A stretch of DNA of 64,000 nucleotides from Robiginitalea marina (GCF_024006985.1 NZ_JAMXIB010000005.1:1-64000); one strand, 5' to 3'; counted from the first letter of the stretch, positions 16,746 to 27,154 are shown. Program-made: numbers and translations. The notes: generated by a model not told the origin, from the sequence alone.

Positions 16746-18503
16746 ATGGCTATGGCTTTTCTGAGAAACTTACTCGCCTCCATCCTGGGGACGCTGGTGG
16801 CGTTGGGCATCCTTTTTTTCATGCTCCTTATTTTCGCCAGCCTGGCAGAAAGCGCGGGCGAGGTGAATGTGCGCCAGCATTCCGTCCTGGAGCTCGATTT
16901 TCCCTATCCGGTATCTGAAAATTCAGGATATGATTCCGAAGACCCCTTTTCCTTCTTCTATGACCCGACCATGGGGCTCAATGACATTACCAAGGCCATT
17001 GCCGTGGCCAAAACAGACGACCGCATCACGGGCATCAGCCTGAAAACCCCATACCTGATGGCCGGCCTGGCGCAGACCCGGGCCATCCGCAACGCCCTGC
17101 AGGATTTCAGGGAAAGCGGGAAATTCGTTTACGCCTATGGGGACTTTTTTATGCAGAAGGACTACTACCTGGCCAGCGTGGCCGACAGTATTTTCCTGAA
17201 CCCCGTGGGGACCGTCGACTTCAAGGGCCTGGCGGCAGAAGTCCTCTATTTTGCCGATTTCCAGGAAAAAACCGGCCTTAAGATGGAGGTGGTACGGCAC
17301 GGGAAGTACAAAAGCGCGGTGGAGCCCTTCCTCTCCAACCAGATGAGCCCCGAAAACCGGGAACAGCTCAGCAGCCTGATCCGTTCGCTCTGGGCGGCCA
17401 TGCGCGATGAAATGGCAGCCAGCCGTGGCCTGGCCCCGGCCGACCTCGACCGGGTGGCCGATACCCTCGGGGCGCGGGAGCCGGAAATGGCCCTTCGGGC
17501 CGGCCTGGTCGACGGCATTGCCTATCAGGATGCCTACGAAGCAAAACTGGTCCGCGAGAGCGGGACCGCGAAAGAACACCCCGAACGGATCTCCCTGCAA
17601 CGCTACATGCGGTACTCCCGGGGCAGAAGCCTGCACACCGGGACCGATGAAATTGCGGTGATCTATGCCCAGGGGGAAATCCTCTATGGGGAGGGCGGGC
17701 CTGAATACATCGGGCAGGAACTGATGACCCGCGCCCTGCGCAGGGCTCGCGAAGACAAAGACATCAAAGCGGTGGTCCTCCGGGTGAATTCCCCTGGGGG
17801 CAGCGCCCTGACCTCCGAAATCCTCTGGCAGGAATTGCAACTGACCCGCAAGGAGAAGCCCGTGGTGGTTTCCCTGAGCGACATCGCCGCTTCCGGGGGG
17901 TATTACCTGGCGGTGGGGGGCGACAGGATTTTGGCGGAACCCACCAGCATCACCGGGTCCATCGGGGTGTTTGCCACGATCCCCAATATGAGTGGCCTTT
18001 CGGACAAAATCGGGATCAATGCCGAACAGGTGGGCACGCACCGGTTTTCCATGGATTACTCCTTTTTTGAGCCCATGCGGGACGATTTCCGCGAAATTTT
18101 ACGGCAGGGCATCGAACGCGCCTATGATACCTTTTTGGAGCGGGTCGCCTCAGGCCGCGGGATTACCGTGGCACAGGCCGACAGCCTCGCCCAGGGCCGG
18201 GTCTGGAGCGGCACCGAAGCCCTTGAAAACGGCCTGGTCGATGCCCTCGGGGGCATGCCTGAAGCCCTGGAAATGGCCGCCGAAATGGCCGGGGTCGACG
18301 ATTACCGTATCCGAACCCTCCCAAGGTATAAAACCGGCCTGGAGCGCCTGATGGAGGACCTGGGGGGCGCGGAGGCCAAAACGGGTTCCCTCCTGGAGGC
18401 TGAATTGGGTGCTGAATGGGCGCAGGCCCTGCGGGAGCTCAGGGCCATGCTGCAGCAGGAAGGGGTACAGGCCCGCATGCCCTTTACCCTGAAAATCCAC
18501 TGA
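16746..18503 (+). CDS. sppA: Signal peptide peptidase SppA, 67K type
   Basis: A 585-residue inner-membrane protease with a single N-terminal transmembrane helix (about residues 8-34). The N-terminal half supplies the general-base Lys in RHGKYKSAVEPF. The C-terminal half supplies the nucleophile Ser in DIAASGGYYLAVGGD. The duplicated domain layout and length are those of the E. coli-type long form. It cuts signal peptides left in the membrane after export. The start at 16746 is chosen because the helix then begins a few residues in and the promoter box lies just upstream. yhhQ follows after 2 bp, so the two are an operon. Confidence 0.93.
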   Translation: MAMAFLRNLLASILGTLVALGILFFMLLIFASLAESAGEVNVRQHSVLELDFPYPVSENSGYDSEDPFSFFYDPTMGLNDITKAIAVAKTDDRITGISLKTPYLMAGLAQTRAIRNALQDFRESGKFVYAYGDFFMQKDYYLASVADSIFLNPVGTVDFKGLAAEVLYFADFQEKTGLKMEVVRHGKYKSAVEPFLSNQMSPENREQLSSLIRSLWAAMRDEMAASRGLAPADLDRVADTLGAREPEMALRAGLVDGIAYQDAYEAKLVRESGTAKEHPERISLQRYMRYSRGRSLHTGTDEIAVIYAQGEILYGEGGPEYIGQELMTRALRRAREDKDIKAVVLRVNSPGGSALTSEILWQELQLTRKEKPVVVSLSDIAASGGYYLAVGGDRILAEPTSITGSIGVFATIPNMSGLSDKIGINAEQVGTHRFSMDYSFFEPMRDDFREILRQGIERAYDTFLERVASGRGITVAQADSLAQGRVWSGTEALENGLVDALGGMPEALEMAAEMAGVDDYRIRTLPRYKTGLERLMEDLGGAEAKTGSLLEAELGAEWAQALRELRAMLQQEGVQARMPFTLKIH

Positions 18504-18505
18504 AG

Positions 18506-19216
18506 ATGACCCCCCGCGACCAGAAGGCGGCTTACCGAATCTACCTGTATCTCGCCGCCCTGTTTATAACTTCCCTGGTAGTTTCGAACCTGATCTTCCA
18601 GAAATTTTTCTACTGGAAACCCTTCGGCGACGCCACGGTGCTGGGCGCCCCGCTGTTTGAAATTTCGGTGGGCGTGCTGCCCTACCCGCTCACCTTCCTG
18701 ATCACCGACCTGATCTCGGAAATCTATGGCCGCAAAAAGGCCAACCAGGTGGTGACTGCGGGCATTTTCGCCTCATTCTTTTCCATGGGCATCATCCTGC
18801 TGGCCGAGCGCGTCCCGGCCATCCCGGGCTCCCCCGTTGGGGATGCCCTTTTCAGCAAGGTCTTTGCCCTTTCGCCCATAGCGGTCCTGGCTTCCATGCT
18901 GGCCTACCTGTTTGCCCAGTACGTGGATATCGCGATCTACCATTTCTGGAAGCGGGTCACCATGGGAAAGTACCTTTGGCTGCGGAACAATTTTTCTACC
19001 TTTTCCTCACAGATCATCGACACCACCACAGTGGTGGGGCTGCTCTGCCTTTTCGGGGTGCTTCCCTGGCCGATGTTTTACGGCCTGGTGGTGAGCGGGG
19101 TCGCTTTCAAGATCCTGATCGCCTTCCTCGACACCCCGCTGTTGTACCTTTTCGTGTACCTTTTCCGCAGGCGTTTCTCCCTGAAGCGTGGGGAAGAACT
19201 GGCCCTCGGGTTTTAA
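18506..19216 (+). CDS. yhhQ: Queuosine precursor transporter (YhhQ/DUF165 family)
   Basis: A 236-residue membrane protein with about six hydrophobic spans. The family signature is present: VSNLIFQKFFYW near the start, YPLTFLITDLISEIYGRKKA in the first loop, AQYVDIAIYHFWKR, and LRNNFSTFSSQIIDTTTV. YhhQ imports the queuosine precursors preQ0 or preQ1 for tRNA modification. It starts 2 bp after the sppA stop. No other queuosine gene is in the window. Confidence 0.92.
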   Translation: MTPRDQKAAYRIYLYLAALFITSLVVSNLIFQKFFYWKPFGDATVLGAPLFEISVGVLPYPLTFLITDLISEIYGRKKANQVVTAGIFASFFSMGIILLAERVPAIPGSPVGDALFSKVFALSPIAVLASMLAYLFAQYVDIAIYHFWKRVTMGKYLWLRNNFSTFSSQIIDTTTVVGLLCLFGVLPWPMFYGLVVSGVAFKILIAFLDTPLLYLFVYLFRRRFSLKRGEELALGF

Positions 19217-19321
19217 AGGGGCCTGCTGTCGAAAAGGCAAGGCTTTCCATACGTTCCGGCAACGATTTTGCGTTCTAACCGGGAACGGGCCATTGGCCCG
19301 GTCCAACCAGCAGAACATACT

Positions 19322-21991
19322 ATGAAACGAAAGAAATGGCTTATCATTTTCGGGGTGGTACTGGGGACCCTCCTGCTCCTTCCCCTGGGCCTGGGGATGT
19401 ACCTCGAAGCCCGTATCGGACCCATCCTCAGGGAGCGGGCAGCGCAGAGCATCCGGGGTACTTTTGATTTCAGCAGGGCCTCCCTGAGCCTGCTGCGCAA
19501 TTTCCCCAGGGCCAGCGTCCGGCTCGAAGACATCTACCTGCTTACCGAAGCCCCATTCCGGGGCGACACCCTGCTGAAGGTGGGTTCCCTGGACCTGACT
19601 ATGGACCTGAGCGCCCTGTTCCGGGAGGCGGGTACCCCCATGCCGGTACGGGAACTGCACGTGCGGGGCATGGACCTGCGGTTGAAAGTGGACGGGGAAG
19701 GGCAACCCAACTACCTGGTGGCCAAAGAATCCGAAGGAGGAGATTCTGACTCCGGGTTTTCCCTGGACCTGCAGCAGTACACTTTTGAAAAGGCCCGGAT
19801 TTCCTACGCAGACAGCGCTACCGGAATGGCCTTGCTGCTCGAGGAGGTCAGTCACTCCGGTTCCGGCGACCTGTCTTCCCAAACCGCCACCCTGGTCACC
19901 GAATCGGAGGGGCTGATGAGCCTGGACTATGCCGGGACTTCCTACCTCACCCGGAATGCCCTGCGCCTGGAGGCCGTTTTCGGGATGGATTTTGAAACGG
20001 ACACCTATACCTTCAGGGAGAACCGCGCCTGGCTGAACCAGATGCCCCTGGTCTTCCAGGGGTCGTTGCAGCTGCGGGAGGAAGGCCAGTGGCTCGACCT
20101 GGAATTCCGGACCCCGGATACCGACTTCAGGAACCTCCTGGCCCTGGTCCCCCCGGCCTATTCCGGGAACCTGGAAGGGGTGGAGACCCGGGGGTCCTTT
20201 GAACTCGGGGGTACCGTTAAGGGCCTGTGGTCCGATATGGGAATCCCCGCCTTTGAGCTTCGCATGGCGGCCCGCAACGGGGCCTTCCATTACCCCGGGT
20301 TGCCCAGGTGGGTAGAGCAGGTGGAAATCGACGCGGTACTGCAGAACGCTTCAGGGAACCCGTCCGAAACTGCCCTGCAAGTGCGTACGGCCAGCTTTGC
20401 GATAGGCCGGGATTCCTTTTCGCTCAGCGGGACCGCAGAGCGCCTGGGCCCGGCAGCTGCGGTGGCAGGGACCCTGAAGGGGCGGATCGACCTGGCGAAC
20501 CTCTCCCAGGCCTATCCCCTGGAAGGAACCCCAGGGCTTCGGGGGATACTGGAGGCCGACCTGCGTACTGCTTTTGGGATGGACGCGGTGCGCCAAAAGC
20601 GCTATCAGGACATCCAAACCTCGGGCAGCCTCGACCTGAGCGGTGTTTCATGGCCCCTTGAGGGCTATGCAGCTCCCCTGGAGGTGCAGCGTGCAGCCAT
20701 TCGGTTCGATCCGCGCAATGCTACCCTGGACCCCATTTCGGGCAAGCTCGGGCAGAGCGATTTTGTAATCAGGGGGGCGTTTACGGATTATATGCCCTAC
20801 CTGCTCGGTTCCGGCGGGGTGCTCGGCGGGCAGGTTACCCTGGTTTCCGAACACCTGCGGGTAGCTGATTTCCAGGGACCCGAGGCGGAGGCGGAAGGGG
20901 AGGAGGCCCCCTTCAAAATCCCATCGGACGTGGCGGTAGGCCTCAGCGCCACGGCCGGCAAGGTCACCTACCACGACCTGGAGCTGAACCAGGTGTCTGG
21001 CGAACTAAACATCTCCGACGGCCAGATGGAGCTGCGAAACTTCCGCTCCAACGCCATGCAGGGCCTCCTGGCGCTGGAGGGCCTGCTCGATACCCGGGGC
21101 GAACGCCCTGCTTTCGCCATGGAACTTGGGATCACCCGCGCACGGATCCAAAGTGCCCTGGAGTCCGTCGAGTTGCTGCAATCCCTGGCCCCGGTGGCTG
21201 CCGCCCTGGAGGGGACCTTCAATTCCCGCATCCGCCTGAGCGGATCGTTGCTGGAAGGTTTTGCTCCGGACCTCATGAGCCTGGGCGGGGAAGCGGCGGC
21301 CGAGATACTGGCTGCGGGGGTTTCGGGCGGGCAGGCAGCCGTGCTGGAGGCCCTGGCCTCCAACCTCGATTTTTTTGACCCGAAAGCCCTGGACCTGAAG
21401 GGCCTGAAAACCTCCCTGTCTTTTGAAAACGGCCAGGTCAGGGTCAGGCCCTTCCGGTTCAACTACAAAGACATCGGCGTTACCGTGCAGGGTAGCCACG
21501 GGTTTGACCGCAGCCTGGATTATGGGCTGGCCCTCGAGGTTCCTGCCCATTACCTGGGCAGTGAAGTGACCCGGCTGCTCAGCGAACTAAACCAACCTGA
21601 ACTGGAGGATGCCCCGGTACCCGTGAACGTCAGGCTGTCGGGCACCTTTGCCGCGCCCCGCCTGCAAACCGACCTGAAGGCTTCCGCGGCGGCTTTTGCC
21701 GGCCAGTTGGTGGAGGTTCAGAAACAGCGGCTGCTAACCACAGGCACTTCAAAGGCACAGGAGCTTATCGGGGACCTGCTGAAAGGAAAGGCCGATTCCA
21801 GCCAGGCCCGCACGGGGGTTGACGGCCTTTCGGAGGTGCTGAAGGGGGTGGTGCAGCCCGGGGCTTCCGATACGGCGGTTGCGGCACCCGCCAACACAGG
21901 GGAAAAGGCCCGCACCTTGCTTAAAAACCTGCTGGGCAGGCGAAAGGACACGGTCAACCAGCCTAAAGACAGCCTGCCTAGGAACCGTTGA
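19322..21991 (+). CDS. AsmA-like (bridge-type) envelope protein
   Basis: An 889-residue protein with an N-terminal signal anchor (MKRKKWLIIFGVVLGTLLLL), then repeated beta-rich segments typical of the AsmA/TamB/YhdP group. The AsmA opening is present (GTFDFSRASLSLLRNFPRAS: first repeat with an amphipathic strand). A C-terminal AsmA_2-like part lies around residues 600-770. Such proteins form long hydrophobic grooves that are thought to move phospholipids to the outer membrane. The last 100 residues are polar and low-complexity. It overlaps the convergent DUF2797 gene by 14 bp. Confidence 0.85.
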   Translation: MKRKKWLIIFGVVLGTLLLLPLGLGMYLEARIGPILRERAAQSIRGTFDFSRASLSLLRNFPRASVRLEDIYLLTEAPFRGDTLLKVGSLDLTMDLSALFREAGTPMPVRELHVRGMDLRLKVDGEGQPNYLVAKESEGGDSDSGFSLDLQQYTFEKARISYADSATGMALLLEEVSHSGSGDLSSQTATLVTESEGLMSLDYAGTSYLTRNALRLEAVFGMDFETDTYTFRENRAWLNQMPLVFQGSLQLREEGQWLDLEFRTPDTDFRNLLALVPPAYSGNLEGVETRGSFELGGTVKGLWSDMGIPAFELRMAARNGAFHYPGLPRWVEQVEIDAVLQNASGNPSETALQVRTASFAIGRDSFSLSGTAERLGPAAAVAGTLKGRIDLANLSQAYPLEGTPGLRGILEADLRTAFGMDAVRQKRYQDIQTSGSLDLSGVSWPLEGYAAPLEVQRAAIRFDPRNATLDPISGKLGQSDFVIRGAFTDYMPYLLGSGGVLGGQVTLVSEHLRVADFQGPEAEAEGEEAPFKIPSDVAVGLSATAGKVTYHDLELNQVSGELNISDGQMELRNFRSNAMQGLLALEGLLDTRGERPAFAMELGITRARIQSALESVELLQSLAPVAAALEGTFNSRIRLSGSLLEGFAPDLMSLGGEAAAEILAAGVSGGQAAVLEALASNLDFFDPKALDLKGLKTSLSFENGQVRVRPFRFNYKDIGVTVQGSHGFDRSLDYGLALEVPAHYLGSEVTRLLSELNQPELEDAPVPVNVRLSGTFAAPRLQTDLKASAAAFAGQLVEVQKQRLLTTGTSKAQELIGDLLKGKADSSQARTGVDGLSEVLKGVVQPGASDTAVAAPANTGEKARTLLKNLLGRRKDTVNQPKDSLPRNR

Positions 21992-22778
21992 GGGACAGGC
22001 TGACATAATAGCCTTCGCTGCCGCGCACATTGAAAACGGTGCCGTCTGCAAAGATGAGGTACTGCCCCTTGATGCCTTTCAGGACCCCGCGGTAGGTGGG
22101 GGTTTTCCCGAGGTTAAGGCTTGAGATCTTTTCCGGGTACTGCGTTACCGGGAAATGGATCTGGGTTTCCCGGGCATTTTCGAGGAAGTAGGGTGCAGCC
22201 TCTTCAGGGATAAAGGGGCGCAGCCGTTCCCGCCAGGCGACCAGGTCCTCGTCTTTCAGGGTGTTGGTCAGCATCTTCCGCCAGTGGGTCTTGTCGCTCA
22301 CGTGTTCCTTGAGGGCGACTTCGGTGATGCCCGCGAGGTACCGGTTGGGCGTTTCCACGATTTCAATGGCCTCATGAGCCCCCTGGTCGATCCACCGCGT
22401 GGGGACCTGGGCCTTGCGGGTCACCCCCACCTTTACGCTGCTGGAGTTGGCCAGGTACACGACGTGTGGTTGCAGCTGCATGGCCTGCTCGTATTCCAGG
22501 TCGCGGTCTTCTTCCCCCAGGTGGGCCCTGCTCCGCTCGGGGTGCATGATCCAGTCGCCGGCCTGGGGCAGTTCAAAAAAACAGCTGCGGCAATACCCCT
22601 GTCTGAAGATGGGCCGGTCTTCCCCGCAGCCCAGGCACTGGTATTTGAGCAGGCTGATTTCCAGGGTGCGCCCGAGCAGGAGGTTCATATGGATGAAATC
22701 GCCGGGCAGCACCAGGTAATAGTCTACCGGATCGTTCAGTTCCGTCCGCATTTTTCTCAATACCCCCTCGTATTGCAT
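21978..22778 (-). CDS. DUF2797 protein with zinc-ribbon-like cysteines
   Basis: A 266-residue protein of the DUF2797 family. Residues about 45-70 hold CLGCGED ... GYCRSCFF, a CxxC-x(n)-CxxC zinc-binding pair. After it come VVYLANSSSVKVGVTRKAQVPTRWIDQGA and the closing GIKGQYLIFADGTVFNVRGSEGYYV. The VYLA ... VKVGVT segment resembles a GIY-YIG-like start, an inference from pattern. The function is unknown. It is divergent from the GH3 gene with 74 bp between starts. Confidence 0.85.
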   Translation of the reverse strand: MQYEGVLRKMRTELNDPVDYYLVLPGDFIHMNLLLGRTLEISLLKYQCLGCGEDRPIFRQGYCRSCFFELPQAGDWIMHPERSRAHLGEEDRDLEYEQAMQLQPHVVYLANSSSVKVGVTRKAQVPTRWIDQGAHEAIEIVETPNRYLAGITEVALKEHVSDKTHWRKMLTNTLKDEDLVAWRERLRPFIPEEAAPYFLENARETQIHFPVTQYPEKISSLNLGKTPTYRGVLKGIKGQYLIFADGTVFNVRGSEGYYVSLSLNGS

Positions 22779-22852
22779 AAGGCCCCTTTTTGAAGAATGG
22801 ATAAAATAGTATCTTTAGCTGCTGCAGCAAGCCGACCGTAAAGATACCAAAA

Positions 22853-24391
22853 ATGCCTATCCCGCTGTTTCATTCCATAGCTTCCTGGCTGCTGAAAAAG
22901 CGATACCACCAGATCGAGCTGTTCCTGAAATACCCGGCGGAGGTGCAGTTGGAAGTGCTGCAGGAGCTCCTTGATTTTGCCGATGAAACAGAAACAGGCA
23001 CGCGATACGGCTTTGAGGAGATCACCCGCTACGAAACTTTTGCCGCCCGGGTCCCCATTGTGACCTATGAAGAGATAGAACCCCTGATCGAGCGGACCCG
23101 CAGGGGGGAGCAGAACCTGTTCTGGCCCACCGAGATCAAGTGGTTTGCCAAGAGCAGCGGCACCACCAATGCCCGGAGCAAGTTTATCCCGGTGAGTTCC
23201 GAGGCGCTGGAAGACTGCCATTACAAGTCGGGCAAAGACCTGCTCTGCCTGTACCTGAACAACAACCCCAATGCCCAGCTCTTCCGGGGCAAGAGCCTCC
23301 GGCTGGGGGGCAGTAAGGAGTTATACGAAGACAACGGGACCTTCTTCGGCGATTTGTCGGCCATTCTCATCGACAACATGCCCTTCTGGGCCGAGCTCAG
23401 CAGTACGCCCAGCAACAAGGTGTCGCTGATGAGCGAATGGGAGGCCAAGCTGCATGCCATCATCCAGGAGAGCATACAGGAGAACGTCACCAGCCTGGCC
23501 GGGGTGCCCTCCTGGATGCTCGTACTGCTCAACAAGGTGTTGGAGGAAACCGGGAAGGGACACCTCTTTGAGGTTTGGGACCAGCTGGAGGTATACTTCC
23601 ACGGGGGGGTAAACTTCAACCCCTACCGGGAGCAATACCGGCGCCTGTTGCCCAGGGATTCGTTCCAGTATTACGAGATTTATAACGCCTCGGAAGGATT
23701 TTTTGCCATCCAGGACCAAAATAACAGCGAAGACCTGTTGCTGATGCTCGACTATGGGATTTTCTATGAGTTCATCCCCATGGCTACCTTCGGCACCCCC
23801 GGGCAGAAGGTCCTCCCCCTGTGGGAGGTTGAAACCGGCGTGAATTACGCCATCGTGATCACCACCAATGCCGGGCTCTGGCGCTACCAGATCGGCGACA
23901 CCGTGCGGTTTACCAGTACCGACCCGTACCGGATCCGGATCACCGGGCGTACCAAACACCACATCAACGTCTTCGGGGAAGAGCTCATCATTGAAAATAC
24001 GGAGGAAGCCCTGAGGCGGTCGTGCTTGCGCACCGGGGCATCCATAGCCGAGTATACCGTGGCCCCGGTCTTCATGTCGGGGCAGGAAAAGGGGGCCCAC
24101 GAGTGGCTGATCGAATTCCGAACCCCCCCGGCCGACCTGGCGGAATTTGCAACCTGCCTCGACGATGCCCTCAGGGCGCTGAATTCCGATTACGATGCCA
24201 AGCGGTACAAAAACATCACCCTGAACCCCCTCAGGGTTCATGTGGCCAGGGAAAACCTTTTTTACGACTGGCTGAAATCGAGGAATAAGCTCGGGGGGCA
24301 ACACAAAGTGCCCCGCCTTTCGAACCAAAGGGATTTTTTGGAGGAACTCCTGGCCGCCAACCCGAAGGTAAACCCCGGGATCCCGGGGTAG
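22853..24391 (+). CDS. GH3-family acyl-adenylate enzyme
   Basis: A 512-residue protein of the GH3 family (ANL adenylating superfamily), best known from plant hormone-amino acid synthetases. The adenylate loop reads WFAKSSGTTNARSKFIPVS (about residues 99-117). YNASEGFFAIQD is the A5-like motif, and ITGRTKHHINVFGEELIIEN is the A8 hinge. Bacterial members are common in Bacteroidota, but their substrates are unknown. It would activate a carboxylate as acyl-AMP and pass it to an amine. No biosynthetic partner genes are adjacent. Confidence 0.88.
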   Translation: MPIPLFHSIASWLLKKRYHQIELFLKYPAEVQLEVLQELLDFADETETGTRYGFEEITRYETFAARVPIVTYEEIEPLIERTRRGEQNLFWPTEIKWFAKSSGTTNARSKFIPVSSEALEDCHYKSGKDLLCLYLNNNPNAQLFRGKSLRLGGSKELYEDNGTFFGDLSAILIDNMPFWAELSSTPSNKVSLMSEWEAKLHAIIQESIQENVTSLAGVPSWMLVLLNKVLEETGKGHLFEVWDQLEVYFHGGVNFNPYREQYRRLLPRDSFQYYEIYNASEGFFAIQDQNNSEDLLLMLDYGIFYEFIPMATFGTPGQKVLPLWEVETGVNYAIVITTNAGLWRYQIGDTVRFTSTDPYRIRITGRTKHHINVFGEELIIENTEEALRRSCLRTGASIAEYTVAPVFMSGQEKGAHEWLIEFRTPPADLAEFATCLDDALRALNSDYDAKRYKNITLNPLRVHVARENLFYDWLKSRNKLGGQHKVPRLSNQRDFLEELLAANPKVNPGIPG

Positions 24392-24517
24392 TTCGCCGGA
24401 TTTTTTCAGATTTTGGACGGGGATGGGCCCCATCGGCATGTTGGGAAAACATCCATAAAAGGGCCCGAATTCGTATTTATAACGAAGAATCGCCTCCGCT
24501 GATCCAATAAATACCGG

Positions 24518-24525
24518 TATTTTTG
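24518..24525 (+). promoter_or_regulatory. -7 promoter box (TATTTTTG) for the gene at 24586
   Basis: TAnnTTTG match 60 bp before the start. No clear -33 element is seen. Confidence 0.4.
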
Positions 24526-24585
24526 CCAGGCGGAGCCAACTTGGGAAGGCGTTAACCTACAAATTGCACCAAACCTTCCAAACCT

Positions 24586-25140
24586 ATGGCAAACAGACTT
24601 GTTATCTTATCGGACCTGTGGGGATCAAAAAAAGGGTTGTGGATAACCTCTTACCTCGGCTACCTCCAGCAGTACTTTGACATTGTTTACTACGATACCC
24701 AGCAACTGGCTGATATTGAGGTGGACATGCCCACCGCAGCCAATGTGTGCGAGGCATTTGACAACGGCGGCCTCGAGCGGGGTGTCCGGAACCTCCTGGC
24801 CCGGGAAAAGGATACAGTGCCCAGCCATTACCTGGCTTTTTGTGCCGGGGGCTCCATTGCCTGGAGGGCGGCCCTGGAAGGCCTGCAGGCCGAGTCGCTC
24901 TATGCGGTCTCGCCCCTCTGCCTGCACCGCGAACAGCAGGCGCCCAACAGCGAAGTAACCCTGGTATTCGGGGAATATGGGGAAAACAGGCCTTCCCGCG
25001 ACTGGGCGCTCCGGCTCGGGGTGCAGATGGAAGTCATCCCCAGGTTCGGGCAGGAATGTTATACCGACGAAAAAATCATCCAGAAGGTCTGCAAGGACCT
25101 GCTCAGCGCAGCCCTGCGCAAACAATACCAAAGCCTTTAG
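24586..25140 (+). CDS. Small alpha/beta-hydrolase-like protein
   Basis: A 184-residue protein with an alpha/beta-hydrolase core. The first strand is [14 protein letters not shown]. The nucleophile elbow is replaced by [15 protein letters not shown] (about residues 84-98), with Cys or Gly where Ser is usual, so catalysis is doubtful. [15 protein letters not shown] is the acid-loop strand. No convincing final His is seen. The function is unknown. Its stop codon overlaps the convergent clpX stop by 4 bases (TTAG). Confidence 0.65.
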   Translation: MANRLVILSDLWGSKKGLWITSYLGYLQQYFDIVYYDTQQLADIEVDMPTAANVCEAFDNGGLERGVRNLLAREKDTVPSHYLAFCAGGSIAWRAALEGLQAESLYAVSPLCLHREQQAPNSEVTLVFGEYGENRPSRDWALRLGVQMEVIPRFGQECYTDEKIIQKVCKDLLSAALRKQYQSL

Positions 25141-26372
25141 GAAACGGCCTTGAGCTTTTTGATGGTCTCAAAAGAGAGCTTTTCCTCGGCATAGGGCTTG
25201 TTCACCTTGAATTCCGTGATATCGGAACTCGGCAGCTCGAACATGGCGTCGGTAAAAACGGCTTCGCAAAGCGACCGCAGCCCGCGGGCGCCCAGCCGGT
25301 ATTCCATGGCCTTGTCCACGATGTATTCCAGGGCCTGTTCGGTGATTTCGAAAGAGATCCCATCCATGGCAAAGAGCTTCTCGTATTGCTTGATAATGGC
25401 ATTTTTGGGCTCCGTCAGGATCGCCCTAAGGGTCTTGCGGTCGAGGGGATCCATATGGGTCAGCACGGGAAGCCTTCCGATGATTTCCGGGATGAGCCCG
25501 AAATCCTTCAGGTCCTTGGGGATAATATATTGTAATACGTTTTCCTTGTCGAGGGAATCCTCCAGCCTGGAAGCGCTATACCCGATGGCCTGCATGTTGA
25601 GGCGCTTGGTAATGATCCGTTCGATGCCGTCGAAGGCACCCCCGGCTATAAAGAGGATGTTTTCGGTATTGACCTCGATGAACTTCTGGTCGGGGTGTTT
25701 GCGGCCGCCTTTTGGGGGTACGTTCACCACGGTCCCTTCCAGGAGCTTGAGCAGCCCCTGTTGTACCCCTTCCCCGGAAACGTCGCGGGTGATGGAGGGG
25801 TTGTCGCTCTTGCGGGCGATCTTGTCTATTTCATCGATAAAGACAATTCCCCGTTCAGCCTTTTCCAGGTTGTAGTCCGCGGCCTGCAAAAGGCGGGTGA
25901 GGATGCTTTCCACATCTTCCCCCACGTACCCGGCCTCGGTCAGCACGGTGGCATCCACAATGGCCAGGGGTACGTTAAGCATGCGGGCGATGGTCTTTGC
26001 CATAAGGGTTTTTCCCGTCCCGGTCTGGCCCACCATCACGATGTTGCTCTTCTGGATTTCGATTTCATCTTCCCGGGATGAGGGCTGCAGCAGCCTTTTG
26101 TAGTGGTTGTAAACCGCAACCGAGAGGACCTTTTTGGTGCGCTCCTGCCCAATGATGTAGGTGTCGAGGAAATCCTTGATTTCCATCGGTTTTTTCAGGA
26201 CGAGTTCCGAAAGCAGATCCTCATTTTTGGATTGTCTCGATTCTTCGGCCACAATGCCGTGTGCCTGTTCGATGCACCGGTCACAGATATGGGCATCCAG
26301 CCCTGCGATCAGCAGGTTGGTTTCCGGTTTTTTCCTCCCGCAAAATGAACATTCCAAATTATCCTTGGCCAT
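25137..26372 (-). CDS. clpX: ATP-dependent Clp protease ATPase subunit ClpX
   Basis: A 411-residue AAA+ unfoldase. The N-terminal zinc domain has four Cys (CSFCGRK ... CDRCIEQ). Walker A is [13 protein letters not shown], the pore loop is [11 protein letters not shown], Walker B is [12 protein letters not shown], and IIGRLPV begins sensor 2. The ClpP-docking loop reads IGYS rather than IGF. It unfolds tagged proteins and threads them into ClpP. It follows clpP on the same strand with 76 bp between them; a weak hairpin (26409-26428) lies in that gap. Confidence 0.97.
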   Translation of the reverse strand: MAKDNLECSFCGRKKPETNLLIAGLDAHICDRCIEQAHGIVAEESRQSKNEDLLSELVLKKPMEIKDFLDTYIIGQERTKKVLSVAVYNHYKRLLQPSSREDEIEIQKSNIVMVGQTGTGKTLMAKTIARMLNVPLAIVDATVLTEAGYVGEDVESILTRLLQAADYNLEKAERGIVFIDEIDKIARKSDNPSITRDVSGEGVQQGLLKLLEGTVVNVPPKGGRKHPDQKFIEVNTENILFIAGGAFDGIERIITKRLNMQAIGYSASRLEDSLDKENVLQYIIPKDLKDFGLIPEIIGRLPVLTHMDPLDRKTLRAILTEPKNAIIKQYEKLFAMDGISFEITEQALEYIVDKAMEYRLGARGLRSLCEAVFTDAMFELPSSDITEFKVNKPYAEEKLSFETIKKLKAVS

Positions 26373-26448
26373 AATCCCTTTCGTTCTCTACTCCTAAAAC
26401 GTCAAATGCGCTAAAAATTGCCTTAGCGTATCCCGCCCCGGCGGCTCC

Positions 26449-27129
26449 CTATTCGGGGTCGCGGACCAGGATTTCGTCAATCATCCCGTAATCGCGGGCT
26501 TCCCCTGCTTTCATCCAGAAGTCGCGGTCGCTGTCTTCGTAGATCTTATCAAAGCTCTGCCCGGTGTGCGAGGCGATAATCTGGTAAAGCTCATCGCGCA
26601 GCTTCAGGACTTCCTTGGCGGCGATTTCGATATCGCTGGCCTGCCCCTGGGCCCCGGACATTGGCTGGTGGATCATCACCCGCGAATGCTTGAGCCCGCT
26701 GCGCTTGCCCTTATGCCCTGCACAGAGCAGCACGGCAGCCATGGAGGCAGCGATGCCCGTGCAGATGGTAGCCACGTCGGGTTTGATGAACTGCATGGTA
26801 TCGTAAATCCCCAGGCCGGCGTAAACGCTTCCGCCCGGGGAATTGATATAAATCTGGATATCCTTAGAAGAATCCGTGCTGGCCAGGAACAACAACTGGG
26901 CCTGGATGATATTGGCAACCTGGTCGCTCACCGGGGTCCCAAGAAAGATGATGCGGTCCATCATCAGGCGTGAAAACACGTCCATGGCGATGGCGTTGAG
27001 CTGCCGTTCCTCAATGATATTCGGGGTCATCCCCACCGGATACATGCTCTGCAGCAGGGGCTCGAGGTAAAGGCTGTTCATCCCCCGGTCTTTGATGGCA
27101 AATTTTTTGAATTCCTTGGCGTAGTCCAT
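26449..27129 (-). CDS. clpP: ATP-dependent Clp protease proteolytic subunit
   Basis: A 226-residue serine protease. The catalytic Ser is in [14 protein letters not shown], the His in [11 protein letters not shown], and the Asp in [28 protein letters not shown] is the conserved handle region. A propeptide of about 30 residues precedes the mature start. It forms the 14-mer chamber that degrades substrates fed by ClpX. It lies between tig, whose terminator is at 27155-27189, and clpX. Confidence 0.97.
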   Translation of the reverse strand: MDYAKEFKKFAIKDRGMNSLYLEPLLQSMYPVGMTPNIIEERQLNAIAMDVFSRLMMDRIIFLGTPVSDQVANIIQAQLLFLASTDSSKDIQIYINSPGGSVYAGLGIYDTMQFIKPDVATICTGIAASMAAVLLCAGHKGKRSGLKHSRVMIHQPMSGAQGQASDIEIAAKEVLKLRDELYQIIASHTGQSFDKIYEDSDRDFWMKAGEARDYGMIDEILVRDPE

Positions 27130-27154
27130 GCGTTTTGGCTAAATCTTTTGGTTT

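Noticed and set aside
26409-26428. A hairpin (CGCTAA/TTAGCG) between clpP and clpX as a terminator
   Set aside because: The stem is only 6 bp and no T run follows on the minus strand; clpP-clpX read-through is more likely.
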